Shown in pieces: positions 1 through 11,250 of a stretch of DNA of 50,513 bases. The DNA is from Prorocentrum cordatum (Eukaryota > Sar > Dinophyceae > Prorocentrales > Prorocentraceae). Position 1 is the stretch's first letter. The number at the start of each line of letters is the position of its first letter. The position numbers and the translations under genes are program-made. The stretch lies in assembly GCA_963575745.1 (NCBI GenBank), contig CAUYUJ010011203.1:52501-103013 (forward strand), given 5' to 3'. The notes under the pieces are model-generated. The model worked only from the letters and a program-made list of their open reading frames with translations. It ran no database searches and was not told where the DNA came from.

Positions 1-22
1 CCTACTGCCCGGGACGTCGGAA

Positions 23-92
23 AGAGAGAGAGAGAGAGGTGCAGCTGCAGAAAGGTGGAGAGAACGTGAAGCGATAGAGAGAGAGAGAGAGA
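23..92. repeat. GA dinucleotide tracts
   Basis: Two runs of alternating GA lie at about 23-38 and 76-92, separated by mixed purine-rich sequence. The rest of 1-358 shows C-rich and G-rich tracts and no recognisable gene. Confidence 0.8.
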
Positions 93-358
93 AACAACAA
101 AAATAGGCCTCACCCTCACACTCACCCCGCCCCTCACCTGGGCTCTCTCGGGGGGGGGGGAAGGGGGAGAACTTGTTGTGTCTCTTTGCGAGACTTCCTC
201 AAATCACCATCGGAAGCCGAAGCTCTTCGACTCTGCCCTCAGAAGGGGAGAGAGAAACCAGATAACCACATAACAACAAGGGTGCGCGTTCTGTTCCAAA
301 AGAGAGAAGGCGGAGAAGCGCCCCCCGCCCAGATTTGGACTTCCGCGCACATAGGGGC

Positions 359-452
359 GGAGGATGGCGCCGCATCGCCGGTGCATCGGCGACGTAGAGA
401 TGGAGATGACGCGCTCCGGATCGCGCCGTCGGCGATGCGGCGCGATCCTCCG
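359..452. mobile_element. TIR element, family A, copy 1
   Basis: The left end starts GGAGGATGGCGCCGCATCGC and the right end is its imperfect inverse (GCGATGCGGCGCGATCCTCC), so the segment folds back on itself. The same ends occur at 19333-19440, where the interior is different. No coding capacity. It looks like a MITE-type non-autonomous element; no convincing target duplication was seen. The following 453-1167 region has GC-rich open frames on both strands but no protein I recognise. Confidence 0.55.
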
Positions 453-1167
453 ACCCCCTCCTGGTCGGACCCAGCTTTGGCGGCCTAGGAGATGGGGCAC
501 ACGCTAACATGGAACGGAGAACCCATGCCCTCGAGACGTGTAGCAAGAGCCGCCTGAATTGGCGACGGAGGGTGCAGACTCTCTATGAAAGTGGGGCCCG
601 TCGCCCGCCAACGTGCCCCAATTCACGTCTGCGCTTCCTCGGCTAGAGAAGGGAGGCTGGGCGGGCACGCCGCTTTTCCCGCAGCGGCAGCGCACTGGAG
701 CTCTGCAGCCGGGCGGGGATCCACCGACAGCGGGCACACCCCCTTGAGGGGGTGGTCTCGGGAGGGCCCAGACGTCCCCCTGGGGCGACGTCGACGTATG
801 TTCGTACGGGCCCAGTGAGGCGTCGCAGGGGCCACGGTTCCAGCCACAGCGCGAGTCAAGCCTTGGCCTCTGATCGGCCTGGGCGGAGGGGCTCTGAGGC
901 CTCCTCCCCAGGGTACAAGACCGTGGAGTATCCAGATCCCACGCAAAAGTCACCGAAGATTTGAGTCGCTCCGGATAGAATGGCACCCAGGCCTCTCGCC
1001 ACTTTTTTAGGAACGAAATCTTCATCCCGGCATTCATGTATGTTCCTGGGGAACTAAAGAGGCCCACTCCCAATGCACAGAAACGAAGTCTCAGTCGTTT
1101 GTCTTTTCGAGACATCGTTGGAGGCCTGGGCTAGGAGACGAAACAACGGCATGAATGTTGATTACCT

Positions 1168-1212
1168 TTCGGAGCTCCCCGCAGATGCCTTGGGTCTGCG
1201 GGGACATCCGAA
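1168..1212. mobile_element. Foldback sequence related to SDR intron 3
   Basis: A near-perfect hairpin: TTCGGA and TCCCCGCAGA in the left arm are mirrored by TCTGCGGGGA and TCCGAA in the right arm. The sequence from about 1150 to 1230 resembles both ends of SDR intron 3 (17161-17356): CTTTCGGAGCTCC is shared exactly, and the flank beyond the right arm (CGCTTTGTATTACG) resembles CGTTTATATTAACG of the intron. It is read as a shorter relative of that introner, here outside any gene I can identify. Confidence 0.55.
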
Positions 1213-1484
1213 CGCTTTGTATTACGCAGCGACAGGGATTCATGAAAAGCACAGGGGGACACCTTTCTGTTGGTTTAGTCTTCCTGACGGTCGGAAGAAA
1301 TTAGAAGGGACGAACGAAGAACCTCAAACGACGACGCCCACGAACAGGCCCAGAGACACATTCCCTACCTAGGCTCTGCCTAGAAGGGTTCTTACCCTCT
1401 GTGCTTAAAGGGCCTGGCAGTGGATAACGCCCCGGGCGGTTCACCCGGCATCCGCCCCGCGGGTCCCCCAGTTACGTCCCCTTA

Positions 1485-2390
1485 GCTTAGCGGTGTGTAT
1501 ATCATATTAGTTTAGCTTATTTCATATTACCTTAGCTTAGCTTCATCTTAGCTCAGGTGTATCTTAGCTTAGCTTACCTTCACCTTAGCTTCGCTGAACT
1601 TTAGCATAGCAGAGCACATAATAGCATAGCATAGCGTAGCATAGCATAGCGCAGCACAGCATATCATAGCATAGCCCAGCATAGCATATCATAGCGCAGC
1701 ATAGCATAGCATAGCATAGCGCAGCACAGCACAGCACAGCATAGCACAGCGCAGCATAGCATAGCATAGCATAGCATAGCATAGCATAGCATAGCATATA
1801 ATAGCATAGCATAGCATAGCATAGCAGACCAGAATCCGCCCAGCGGTTCCCCAGCTGCGCCCCCTTAGCTTTGCGTTGCTTGTCTCATCTTAGCTTAGCC
1901 TAGCTTAACTTAGCTTAGCTTAACGTAGTGTAGTCTCGCCTAGCTTAGCTTAGTTTAGCTTAGCTCAGCTCAGCTTAGCTTAACTTAGCTCAGCTCAGCT
2001 CAGCTTAGCGCAGCATTAGCATTGCATAGCATAGCATACCATATCATTTCATACCATGGCATAGCATAGTATGGCGCAGCATAGAATAGCGCAGCATAGC
2101 ATAGCATAGCATAGCATAGCATAGCGCAGCATATCATAACATATCATGACATAGCATATCTTACCTTAGCATAGCACAGCGCAGCATAGCATAGCATAAC
2201 ATAGCATGGCATGACACATCATAACACAGCATAGCATAGCATAGCGCAGCATAGCACTGCATAGCATAGCGCAGCATAGCATAGCATAGCATAGCATAGC
2301 ATAGCATAGCATAGCGCAGCATGGCATGGCATAGCATAGCCTAGCCTAGATTAGCATAGCGCAGCATAGCATAGCATAGCTACGCGGACG
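1485..2390. repeat. Pentanucleotide arrays (TTAGC / CATAG)
   Basis: The stretch alternates between TTAGC-type repeats (about 1485-1590 and 1865-2010) and CATAG-type repeats (about 1600-1827 and 2010-2385), with point variants such as GCGCAG and CACAG. The five-base period gives false open frames rich in Leu-Cys-Tyr-Ala on the minus strand; these are not genes. Confidence 0.95.
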
Positions 2391-2836
2391 ATAATTGATC
2401 ACCGTACCGAGCCTCGAAATTTCAAAGGGCCCCCTGGCGTCGTCGAGTGCCGATTGCGTTGGCGCGCCCCCTTGGGAGCCCAGCGAAGACGCGCGCGCCA
2501 GCCTGCCGACCCAAATGGGTCGACGAGAGAACTCGACAACAGACTCTGAGGCCGTCGATGAAATCCAGGCGCGGTACGGTGCATAGTTTTCGCCCTGCAG
2601 AGAACACCAAAAGTATGCACCGTACCCAGCGGGGCGCCGCATGCGGCGGGGCCTCTCAGAAAAATCCTTCTGACACCTCCGCCGCAGGAACACTGGGGCC
2701 CGCGAGAAATCCCAATGATTCGGATGCAGGCGCAAGTCATCCCCAAATCGTCCTCACTGATCTTGCGCGAATCGGCATCTACGAAAAATGCCCCAGGGAT
2801 GCTGCCATGGTACGGTGCATGAATACAGTCTGCGGA
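2391..2836. other. Unique island with inverted GGTACGGTGCATA motifs
   Basis: A non-repetitive 446-bp island lies between two CATAG arrays. A 13-bp perfect inverted repeat (GGTACGGTGCATA at 2573-2585, TATGCACCGTACC at 2614-2626) encloses a 28-bp spacer. A third copy of 12 bases lies at 2809-2820, just before the array resumes. Both strands have open frames, but none resembles a known protein. It may be an element inserted in the array. Confidence 0.55.
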
Positions 2837-3082
2837 ATAGCATAGCATAGCATAGCGCAGCATAGCATACCATAGCATAGCATCCCATAACATAGCGCAG
2901 CATAGCGCAGCATGGCATAGCATAGCATAGAACAGCATAGCATATCATAGCATGGCATGGCATAGCATAGCGCAGCGTACCATAGCATATCATAGCATAG
3001 CGCAGCATATAATATCATAGCATAGCCTAGCATAGCCTAGCATAACGCAGCATAACATAGCATAGCATAGCATAGTGTCGCA
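2837..3082. repeat. CATAG pentanucleotide array
   Basis: Continuation of the CATAG-type array after the unique island, with the same variants (GCGCAG, CATCC, CATGG). Confidence 0.95.
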
Positions 3083-3189
3083 AGTGTTGCACAACCTTGC
3101 TCAATGCCAAATCGTGCGGTGTAGACCGGATACGGAGCATTGTCAAGCACACCCGGTGAGCGAATGCGAAAACATGCGTCTGTGTGTGT

Positions 3190-3500
3190 GTCTGTGCGCA
3201 GGCAAAGCAAAAACACAATCAAGCAAACACAAACCAAAAGCAAAGCAAAAACAACAGCCAAAGCAAAAGCAAAAACGAAGGCAAGGCAATGCAAATCAAA
3301 AGCAAAACCAATGCGAAAGTGTGTATGTAGATGTAGATGTAGGTGTAGGTGTAGATGTGGATGTAGGTGTGGGTGTAGATGTAGATGTAGATGTAGGTGT
3401 AGATGTAGGTGTAGATGTAGGTGTAGATGTAGATGTAGATGTGAGTCTCGCTGTTGATGCTGATGTAGATGTAGATGCAGATGTAGATGTTTAAGTAGCT
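3190..3500. repeat. AAGCAAA-rich then GATGTA hexanucleotide array
   Basis: About 3205-3315 is A-rich with irregular AAGCAAA words. From about 3318 to 3495 it becomes a hexamer array of GATGTA and GGTGTA units. Open frames made of Val-Asp-Val-Gly or His-Leu are by-products of the hexamer. Confidence 0.9.
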
Positions 3501-3509
3501 GTCGGTGTA

Positions 3510-4850
3510 GATGTAGATGTTGCTTTCCTAGATGCTCCAACTCCTAGGTAGGGTCCCACTGGGATAATTTATACTGGGTGAATCTTCATGGGGACCTCTG
3601 CCAGAAACGTGACTTCGACTGGACTTCGTCCAGATTTCGACCACGCCTTTCCACCCTTCGTGTAGAATTCGTCCAGAATTCGACCATATCTGACGAAATC
3701 CGAACGAGATCCACCCAAGACCACAAGGAATCTTGGGACCCTCTGAGGCTCCCATGAAAGACCACACAGTTTATACTCATCACCGTCCAGGGCGCAGCTG
3801 CGTGACGGGCCCCCCAGGGCCTTCCTTGGTCGCCATCCCACGGCCCGACGTCTTCCCCATGGGCTGGCTTCCCATGCGGGCAAGGTTTCCATCCATGTCC
3901 ACTGCGTCTTGGAGCTTCGGTCCCCCTTCCCCCGACGCCCGAGGCTCAGTGGCGATGGGAAAAATCTTGCCCCCAGAGGCTATCCGTATCCACTGCGCCA
4001 CAGCCTTTTGGCGCCCCTTGCCAGAAAGTCTAAGAAGCAGTGGACGTGGAGCTGAACCTGCCCCGCACCCCACCCCCCAAACGTTACATCCGACGGCCCC
4101 GGGGGCGACGGCTCGCCGAGGCCGCAGACGGCGCAGAGCCCCGGCATCCCCTCCCCAACATGCTGGAGGCCTGGTCCTCATAGCTGGGGCCTCCAACGGC
4201 CGCACGGGACGACCCGTGCACCCCGGGCACGCCCTCGGCGAGGCGCAGGCGCTCGCAAGCACCCCGAGGTGGGAAACCCTCCGGCACCCGACGGAAGCCT
4301 GCGAAGACGCCGATCCCTGGGGCCCCTCGAGGTTGAGAAGGCGCCGCCGTCTGGCCCGTGTCCCGGGGTGTGCTCGGACCAGAATCTCAAGGGGAGTCAA
4401 GCCAACACGACGAGAGGCCTCACCGAGACCCCACAGAGTAGCAGAAACAAATGCTTCTTCGAATGGTCCCCACCCTAAGAACGCGATGCGGGACGCCTTG
4501 GAAGCACCAGCACACTCTGCGCCTGGCGGCACCGGTATGCAGTCGTCAGCGGTCGAAGTCATGAGGCGGCACACGCAAAGACCACGGGCACATGCTGGGC
4601 CCTGCGGCCGCGACGCAGGGCGTGCGAGGCGCCCCTTTGAATCTGACATTCCCACGTGGGGAGAAAGCAACGAGAACAAACGGAAGCCCTGACATCCGGT
4701 GCCTTGCTGTTTCCCACACGGGGTGTCCGAAGTCCCGACCCCTTGCCAGGGCCGGTTTTTCACCCGAAGCCTTTTTGACGTTCCGGGGCCTTGGGAGAGT
4801 CCCCAGAGGTCCAAAAACTACGACTCACCTCAGCGTCGACTCGTTCGATG
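3510..4850. other. No supported gene; long GC-driven open frames on both strands
   Basis: Overlapping open frames of about 319 codons (plus, 3733-4692) and 344 codons (minus, 3780-4814) occupy the same DNA. Neither shows a motif or family I recognise. Length alone is weak evidence at this GC content. I leave them uncalled. Confidence 0.4.
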
Positions 4851-4852
4851 CG

Positions 4853-5034
4853 TGACTACCTACCAAACCACTCCAACCCAACCCGAAGACCCGAATTTGA
4901 CCGAATTTCGACTTGGGGGGGGGGGTACGGGTTCCAAACGTGTTTTTGTTCAATGTTCTCCGACCCCCCCCCACTGGAAATGGAGGGCAAATTGAGGCCT
5001 TCGGGATGGTTTGGGGTGTTTTGGCGGGTGGTGA
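4853..5034. mobile_element. TIR element, family B, copy 1
   Basis: The left end TGACTACCTACCAAACCACT is mirrored by the right end (rc of ...TTTGGCGGGTGGTGA). The inner arms CCCAACCCGAAGACCCGAAT and the right-hand TTCGGGATGG also correspond. The same element is at 19481-19634. The middle holds G and C homopolymers. It is non-coding and of MITE size; no clear target duplication flanks this copy. Confidence 0.65.
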
Positions 5035-5249
5035 ATACCTTGGAGGTCTGGGAACCTGGCGCGTCTGCTCCGACGGGCACGCTTGGGCCTCCCATGCCGG
5101 TCACGCCGCGCCCTCCGCACCCGAGGCGTGCACGGACAGCGCAGCCCCCGCCGGCCCAGGCTCGGGCGGGCACGCGGGCGGTGCCTGCACAGGGCGCCCT
5201 GCTCCATCCCCAGACCTGCCCGGACATCCGACGCCTCGAGCAAATCTTC

Positions 5250-5423
5250 GAGCAGGGGATCGACTACAGAATGGTTTTACCCCAAAACTGAATTGTTTCG
5301 TCGAATATACGAGCAATGCGTAGATTGCTCCGTAAATCTACTGACCTTTCTACGCATTACTCGTAGATTCGACCGGGAAGTCAACGTCTGGGGTAAATCA
5401 ATTCGGTAGTCGATCCCCTACTC
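5250..5423. mobile_element. Large foldback (near-palindromic) element
   Basis: The two halves are inverse copies: the left arm begins GAGCAGGGGATCGACTACAG and the inverse of the right arm begins GAGTAGGGGATCGACTACCG. Similarity continues through TTTACCCCA, GTCGAATNTACGAG and AATGCGTAGA, giving arms of about 80 bp with almost no spacer. It has no coding content and would form a long hairpin. It fits a foldback MITE; no second copy was noticed in this window. Confidence 0.7.
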
Positions 5424-6419
5424 AAAAACTAGGGCGAGCCCGAAAGCACCCTGAGCTCCGGGCGGTGCATGTTTTGCATGTCTTCGTGCACTCCGTGCGT
5501 TTTCGCTCGGCGCGGGCGCCAGGGGCCACCACAGACCAATCCGGTTCGACACATGCCGCACATGATGGGATCTTGGGGTCGGATGGCGATTCTTTGCGAA
5601 GTTGTAGTAATTGTCGCGACGTCGCAGCATGTCTCTTCCGTTGCGGCCTTCTTTCCCTGAGTCCGGCCTCACGGGCCCTTGAGCCTACAGGACCTCGATT
5701 CAGAGTGGGCCTGAGGTGAGACTGTCGCCCGAGGAGTCAGAGGCCCTCTCGGGGTCAGGGTTGGGAGAAAAACATCGCCCAATGTCTAGGTCTGCGGCCC
5801 GTCCTGCTCCTCCAAGCAGCCACTGCCCCCCTGCTGCGTCTCCGCCAAACGCAAAACCCCTCACGTCGTCAACAAAAAATGGCGACGGAAGTTGCTTGGA
5901 CATGTTCGGCCTCTAGAAACCCTTCCTGGGCTCTGGGCCCGTCTACAGAACATCTCGGGATGAAAACTGGTCTCGGGGAAGGGGTGCAGACCTCTGGGGC
6001 GGGCACGTCGGAGGTCTGGGAGGCGTGCAGATCCTCCTCCGAGAGGAAGAGGCGCAGGACCGATCGGCATCGGATCGGGAAATCGGACATTGGAATGCGC
6101 ATCACATGTGGCCTCATCGGCACTGAATCGGATTCGGATCGGTCGTGTAGTAAGGATAATCAGAAGCGGCATGGACACATCGGGCAGAGGCGCACCGTAT
6201 AGGCTTGATTGAAATGGTCCCTGTGAGGAAGGGAAGAACCCATTCATCCAACGCTTTTTTTACAACGTGGCTCCCAAGAAGTCTGCACATATTCCAAAAC
6301 GGACTAATCTTTCGTGCTGGGTCGTTTGTTGACTGTTTTGGTGCCAAGTAACGGGACCCTCACAAGCTGAACATAGCCGAAAATCTTCCTTACGACGCGA
6401 GGAAGGAGCAGAGGGAATG

Positions 6420-7010
6420 GTTGACGCCGACGACAACGACGCCAACGACGGCGGCGACAACGATGACTACGGCGACGGCAACGACGCCGAGCCCCCCTGC
6501 CGACGCCGACGCCATCCCTCAAAAGAGACCCCTGGAGCTGAACCGGAACGCGATCAGGATTTGCCAGGCAAATGCGGCCGTGACGATGAGGAGCCCCCAG
6601 GTGGCCGGAGTAGGAGTGGAAACATCAAAAAACATCGGCCCTGAGTCCTCGACGATCTCGACGATGACCACGACCACGGCGACGACGACCATGATTTACG
6701 ACGACGATGCCGAAAACCACGACGGCGTGATCTTTTCACGACGTGGCCTGGCCAAGGGACCTCTCGAGCCCATGAGGGGGATCAGGGGGGGAATCTTGTA
6801 AAACCTCGATCCTCGACCCACGAACCTGCAACGACGGCGACAGCGGCGACGCAGAAGGCAACAGCGGCGAGGACGGCAGCGACAGACAATAACTAGGCGA
6901 CGGAGACGGTTACAAGGACCAGCGTCGACGGAGACGACGACGACAAGAGGCGACGAAGACGGCAACCGAGACGACGCGGCGACGGAGAGGGCGACGACAA
7001 CAGCGTCGGA
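6420..7010. repeat. GAC/ACG-rich trinucleotide region
   Basis: Imperfect GACGAC and ACGGCG repeats, dense at 6420-6490, 6655-6725 and 6830-7010, with less regular sequence between. Encoded Asp, Thr and Arg runs are artefacts of the repeat. Confidence 0.75.
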
Positions 7011-7916
7011 CGACAACCCAAATGTCCGACGTCGTGATGTTGTTCACCACGTGGCTCCGGAGAATCTGAAACTCTCTTTAGGGACCGGCTTCTCGTCCCG
7101 AGTCGCTTTTGTTGACGGCCCCGCGGACCAGCAAGGGCCCTCGGAGGCCGAAACTTGCGGAACATCACCTGATGACATTTACCACCACACGAGGCGACGC
7201 GAATGCGCGAGGGGGATACGCGAGGGGAATTGCCAGTCGAAAATTTACAGAATTGCACACGCGAGAACGTCAGGGGCCAGGCGATCCCCTTGAACCACGG
7301 GCCTCGGGCCCAGGTGGCGACACGCGAAGCGCTCCGTGCCCCTGCGGGTGATCCAGCCTGTGGCAATTTTTCACGTCGCGATGACGTCGGCTCCCAGACG
7401 CCATGGTCTCTTCACGACGCTCCCCCCCCCCGCCTCCACGGCGGGAACCCGTCCCCGAGACTGTTTTTGCTGCGACAAAGGGGGCGGGGTTTGGGGCCCC
7501 GGGTAAAGGTGTCGCTTGGGCGGGGTGGGGCCCCTGCGCAAGGAGTGCGAGCACAGGCAGGGCGCCTGCGAGCACCAGCAGGCCCCCCCTCCCCAAACAC
7601 TACGAACGTTCCCCTGACTTGGGGGTGGAAAAATTGGCACAAGTCAAGACCGTTACACGCCAGAGGATACCAGAGTCTCCCCGGGTCTGGTGTCTCATCC
7701 CAGGCCATGTCTTGATGGCCCTGGAGCCCGGCGAGGGCTCCCAGAGGCCGACGAAGTCCAAAAACCGACAATCGTGTTTTGCGATCACGACGCGAGGCGG
7801 TTTGGGCATGCGGACTGCTCAACTATACTCTCGATGGGACCTAATCGCCCCCCCTTGGATCCGCGGGGGGATTGGGCACATGCTTGCGGGGCGGGGCGAG
7901 TGGAGGGGTGGGGGCG

Positions 7917-7965
7917 GTGGAGAAGAGGAGGAGGAGGAGAAGGAGGAGGAGGAGGGGGAGAAAAG
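7917..7965. repeat. GGA trinucleotide run
   Basis: Short GAGGAGGAGG run on the plus strand, the complement of the CCT arrays found elsewhere in the window. Confidence 0.85.
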
Positions 7966-8544
7966 AAAAGAAATAAAGAAACCCTCGGATCCATGAAGTG
8001 CAACATGACTGCTAGCACACATTACGGCATGCAAACATCGTGCAAGAGAACAAAGGCTGGATATGGGTGGCCTTCAGTGGCGAACTGCTTGCCCGCCCGG
8101 CAGGTGGGGGACACACGGGCCACAGCCTCGCCCAGGCGGTGTTGACCGCTCAAGGGGGGGCCTGGCACTGCCGTCACGTCCTTCAGGAGGAGGCTCAAAA
8201 CTCAGATTAGGAGGTGGAACCACCCCTTGGACACGCTACGTTCTGGATTTAGCCCTAGCACGTCCTGGAGGTTTCGCTCTGGGATGCGCTACAAAAACTC
8301 TACCCCGATCCTGTGGAATCCCTTGGAGCAAAAAAACAATATTCGCCCCTTGTTTTTTTCAGAGAGAAGCTCTTCGGCCCCTCACTGCTGGCGCCTACAA
8401 ATGGCAGCTCAAGATCCCCACGAGCTTGCAGTTCCAAGACATGGCGACTACCCACGAATGCTCGCGGAACGAAGGCGCGAGCCTTGCCCAGAGGATTCAC
8501 GGCACCCCCACCCACAGGACGAGGTTCAGGCGCTGCCGCAGATT

Positions 8545-9273
8545 TCACTTTTGGAACCGCTCCAACAGACGAGCTGCGTCCCGTTCGAGAGATCCTTTCG
8601 ATGCTCACCCATGTTTGCGCACTGCCCCATTCTTCCTCAGATAAGCCTCGATCGCCTCCTCCAAACGCCGATACTGCACGTCGACAGCGAGAGTGATCCG
8701 AAACATCTCGGGCTCGCCCTCGACTTTTTCTGTGGGACGGGTGCGACAAGCGCGAACTTCGTTGGCTAAAACCAGCACGGGCTTTTTCATCGCGACGGAC
8801 GTCCAGCATTCTTCCAGGATCTGTTTGGCCTCGGGCGGGCAGTTCGGGCCCGTGCCAATCCCGCGGATGAACGCACTCCACGCGCGCAGACATGGGGGGC
8901 CCAGATCCTCCTGCATCCCCTCCGACGACTCTTTCATCTGCTGAACTTTGTTGTGGTCGGCAACCCCCGCGGCCTTGGCCGCGCGAGCAGGGTTCGTCGC
9001 CGCGACCAGCCACGTCTGGAAGACTACCCCGCACACCTCGCGCAGGTCCGCTGCATTGCTCAAAGCGAGCTTGGCCAGGATGACGAATACTTGCTTGAGA
9101 ATCGCTTGCTTGCCGCCGCCTTGTGCTGACTGTGAAGCTTCGCCCACTAGCGACTTGGCTGCGTCTCCAACGCGCCCCTGCTTCGACCTCGGCCCCTCGC
9201 CCGCCAACATCCAGGACGGCCCCCCCTCCATGGCGCGGAGGAACTCTGGGAACGTTCTCAAGATGCGCGCCAA
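8545..9273 (-). pseudogene. ORF1-like retrotransposon-associated protein, copy 1 (in-frame stop)
   Basis: The minus frame starting near MARILRTFPEFLRAM reads for 222 codons to a TGA at 8605-8607. It then continues in the same frame as SKGSLERDAARLLERFQK to a TGA at 8545. A second, frameshifted copy at 31373-32100 shares the same order of blocks: a Gly-rich start, LALSNAADLREVCG (LALSSAAELRELCG in copy 2), LGPPCLRAWSAFIRGIG, ANEVRAC, a YRRLEEA segment (HYLESA in copy 2), then KG...RDA.RLL at the C-terminus. The blocks are those I associate with a protein common in dinoflagellate genomes near non-LTR retrotransposons. Its biochemical role is unknown to me. It lies directly downstream of the Cys/His tail of the retrotransposon at 9370-12540 and on the same strand, so it may be part of that element or the start of a neighbouring one. 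The internal stop makes this copy a likely pseudogene. Confidence 0.6.
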
Positions 9274-9369
9274 GATGCCCCTGTAAATGCTCGAACAGTC
9301 CAGCTACATACAGACGCAGCGGGCACGCAGGAGATGACTGCACACGAATTTCACAAAGATTTCGCGCAT

Positions 9370-10088
9370 CATCTGCAGCGCACTCTCCACGTCTAAGACT
9401 CTGCAAAAGATGGCGACGACAACATTCACGATGTGCAAAGACTAGACCACATGCACAACATTGGTTGGACGCAGACATGACGTGTGCAAGCTCTTGGAAA
9501 ACGGGATGTGCTATTATGCGTGCGCACCGCTCGTCGACCTCTCAAGATGCGCCCGCAGACCGCCCCAGTAGGACCCATTAGCAAACATCGATACGCACCC
9601 TCGCGAACATCATCCTGAAGCACCCCTGGGATCCCCCCCGCGCCCAGAAACTCAACTGGTGGAACCTGAACCCCGAGTGCCCGCGAGCGAAGTTGACGAA
9701 CGTCGATCACGCAGAACTCTTTGCTAATTTCGGGGCCCGAGAAGGCAAGGGCAACTCTATCACCCAGTCGTTCTCTGAAAGACGCACCCTCATCAAGGTC
9801 AGCAAGGGTATGAAAATCTGCAAGCAGCTGACGAGCCCACGGCGAGGCCAATTGCGACAACCGCTTCTCGGGTGCCACTGTTGGCGGTGAAACTTCAAAA
9901 TGCCCGAAGAGCGCAACGAGAAGTTGTTGATTAGCCAGCGGGGCACGTGACAAAGACTGCCAGTAGCGCAAGCGACGGATGGCAAGCTCCGTCCCCAACG
10001 GTAAGAATCGCCACCAGCGAAGCACAGCAGCAGACGTCATCGATTTGGGGTGACCTGGGGCCTCCCTGTCACACGCCCTCCCTCCCAT
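9370..10088 (-). pseudogene. Retrotransposon C-terminal region with Cys/His motifs
   Basis: The minus frame from 10088 has a Trp/Arg/Leu-rich stretch (LRWWRFLPLGTELAIRRLRY) typical of the segment after the RT core in LINE proteins. It later has CGRILRGRRAVRTH. After a frameshift near 9480 the neighbouring frame gives NQCCACGLVFAHRECCRRHL, a second Cys2-His type cluster. I infer a nucleic-acid-binding C-terminus. The protein is broken by frameshifts and is not expected to be functional. Confidence 0.6.
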
Positions 10089-10157
10089 CGCCCTGCGAGG
10101 ATGCCCAGCCGCTAGCCACCATGTTGTTCAGCTTAGATAAATCCTGCGGGCTCGGCG

Positions 10158-11250
10158 TTAAGCTTTCGAGACCAGATGAAGCAGTATCATATATCTTTGA
10201 AATGCATATACAGCGGCGAAGCCGATGGGGGATTCCAGGAAAACTCCAAAATCCTCAAGAGAGTACCATGCTCGTTGCACAGCTTTTCCCCGAGACTTCA
10301 GTTCAGGCCCAAAGTTAGACGCCCTCGAACTCATGATAAACCCGAGACTCTTGATTTCCAACGACGCTGACCAGGAAACGCAATGGGACCATCCCGAACT
10401 TCCCGAAGAGCCGCGGCAGCTCCAGGGCCTCGGAGAGACAACAGGGTATCCGGCTTAGTAAGGTTCTGCTTAAAACCACAACGCTGGAGGGCAGAGTCCA
10501 GCTCCCGGTTGGATCTCGCACTCTTGTTGACTAAGATCATCGTCGTATGTCCAGCAAGCTTCTTCGTCAAATCGTCGGCATACTTAGTCAGTGAGAGACC
10601 CGCCACCTGGCCAAGGAGAGGACAGCGTGCGCGCATCAGAGCAGAGAGCGGGTCCAATTGCTGCTGAAGATCATTCCACTGGCAAACTGGCGGCAAACAT
10701 GTCCGAACGAACGTGTTCACGGCAAATCTATCTCCCATAAGCCACCCACATCCTGGCTTCAAAATCACATCCCCGTCACTCCCCTTGAGAATCGTCATGG
10801 CACAATCCATGCGCTGTAAGCCATATCCCCTATCCTGCTCACGAAAAAGATCAGACGCTGCAACTCGCATGCGCTGCCTATCAATGGACGCGAACGCGTT
10901 CGTGAGGTCATGGGCATTCGTGATGTAGGAGAACCCGCGCTGCTCGAACCACCAGCCCGTCGCATGTTGCACGATGAGAGCCCCCTCCCGCCTCCGATGC
11001 TGCAAGAACCCACGATCTCCAACTGAAGCCTGAAGAGGCCCTCTTTGCCTCGTGAGCCCAGCCACCCCACCCGCGCCTTCCCGAACGGATCGAGCAAGTG
11101 GGTCCACCTAGACTTGCCGCCAGGTTGCGGGAGCGGCACCCCACGACTAACGTGCCACCACAGCGGTGCACAATGACCGTGTCGCACAAGCGACAACGCG
11201 CGCAGTAACAGCTCTTGCCCAAAACTCATATCAGAAACAGATTGTGACAT
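10158..11250 (-). pseudogene. Reverse transcriptase domain (non-LTR)
   Basis: The main frame (11107-10331) carries recognisable RT core motifs. A RRREGALIVQHATGWWFEQ segment is followed by motif A (DLTNAFASIDRQRM, catalytic Asp), motif B (GDRFAVNTFVRT) and motif C (KYADDLT, the YADD catalytic pair). After that comes FKQNLTKPD. Upstream, another frame adds the LLDPFGKA segment. Downstream a frameshift at 10331 leads into IKSLGFIMSSRASNFGPEL. The catalytic Asp residues are present, but shifts on both sides disable the reading frame. It acts, in intact relatives, by target-primed reverse transcription. Confidence 0.8.

Larger units (their letters stand above)
5424..8544. other. Three kilobases with no supported gene
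   Basis: The stretch contains ATCGG-word sequence near 6060-6140, a GAC/ACG trinucleotide-rich block (about 6420-7010) and a GGA run (about 7917-7965). Open frames on both strands are short, or are by-products of the GAC-rich block. I see no recognisable domain, RNA gene or element end. Confidence 0.5.

Noticed and set aside
1585-3033. Leu-Cys-Tyr-Ala-Met repeat proteins on the minus strand.
   Set aside because: Artefacts of the CATAG pentanucleotide array.
3733-4814. Overlapping open frames of 319 (plus) and 344 (minus) codons.
   Set aside because: Both strands are open over the same DNA, as GC-rich sequence often is, and neither translation shows a motif or domain.
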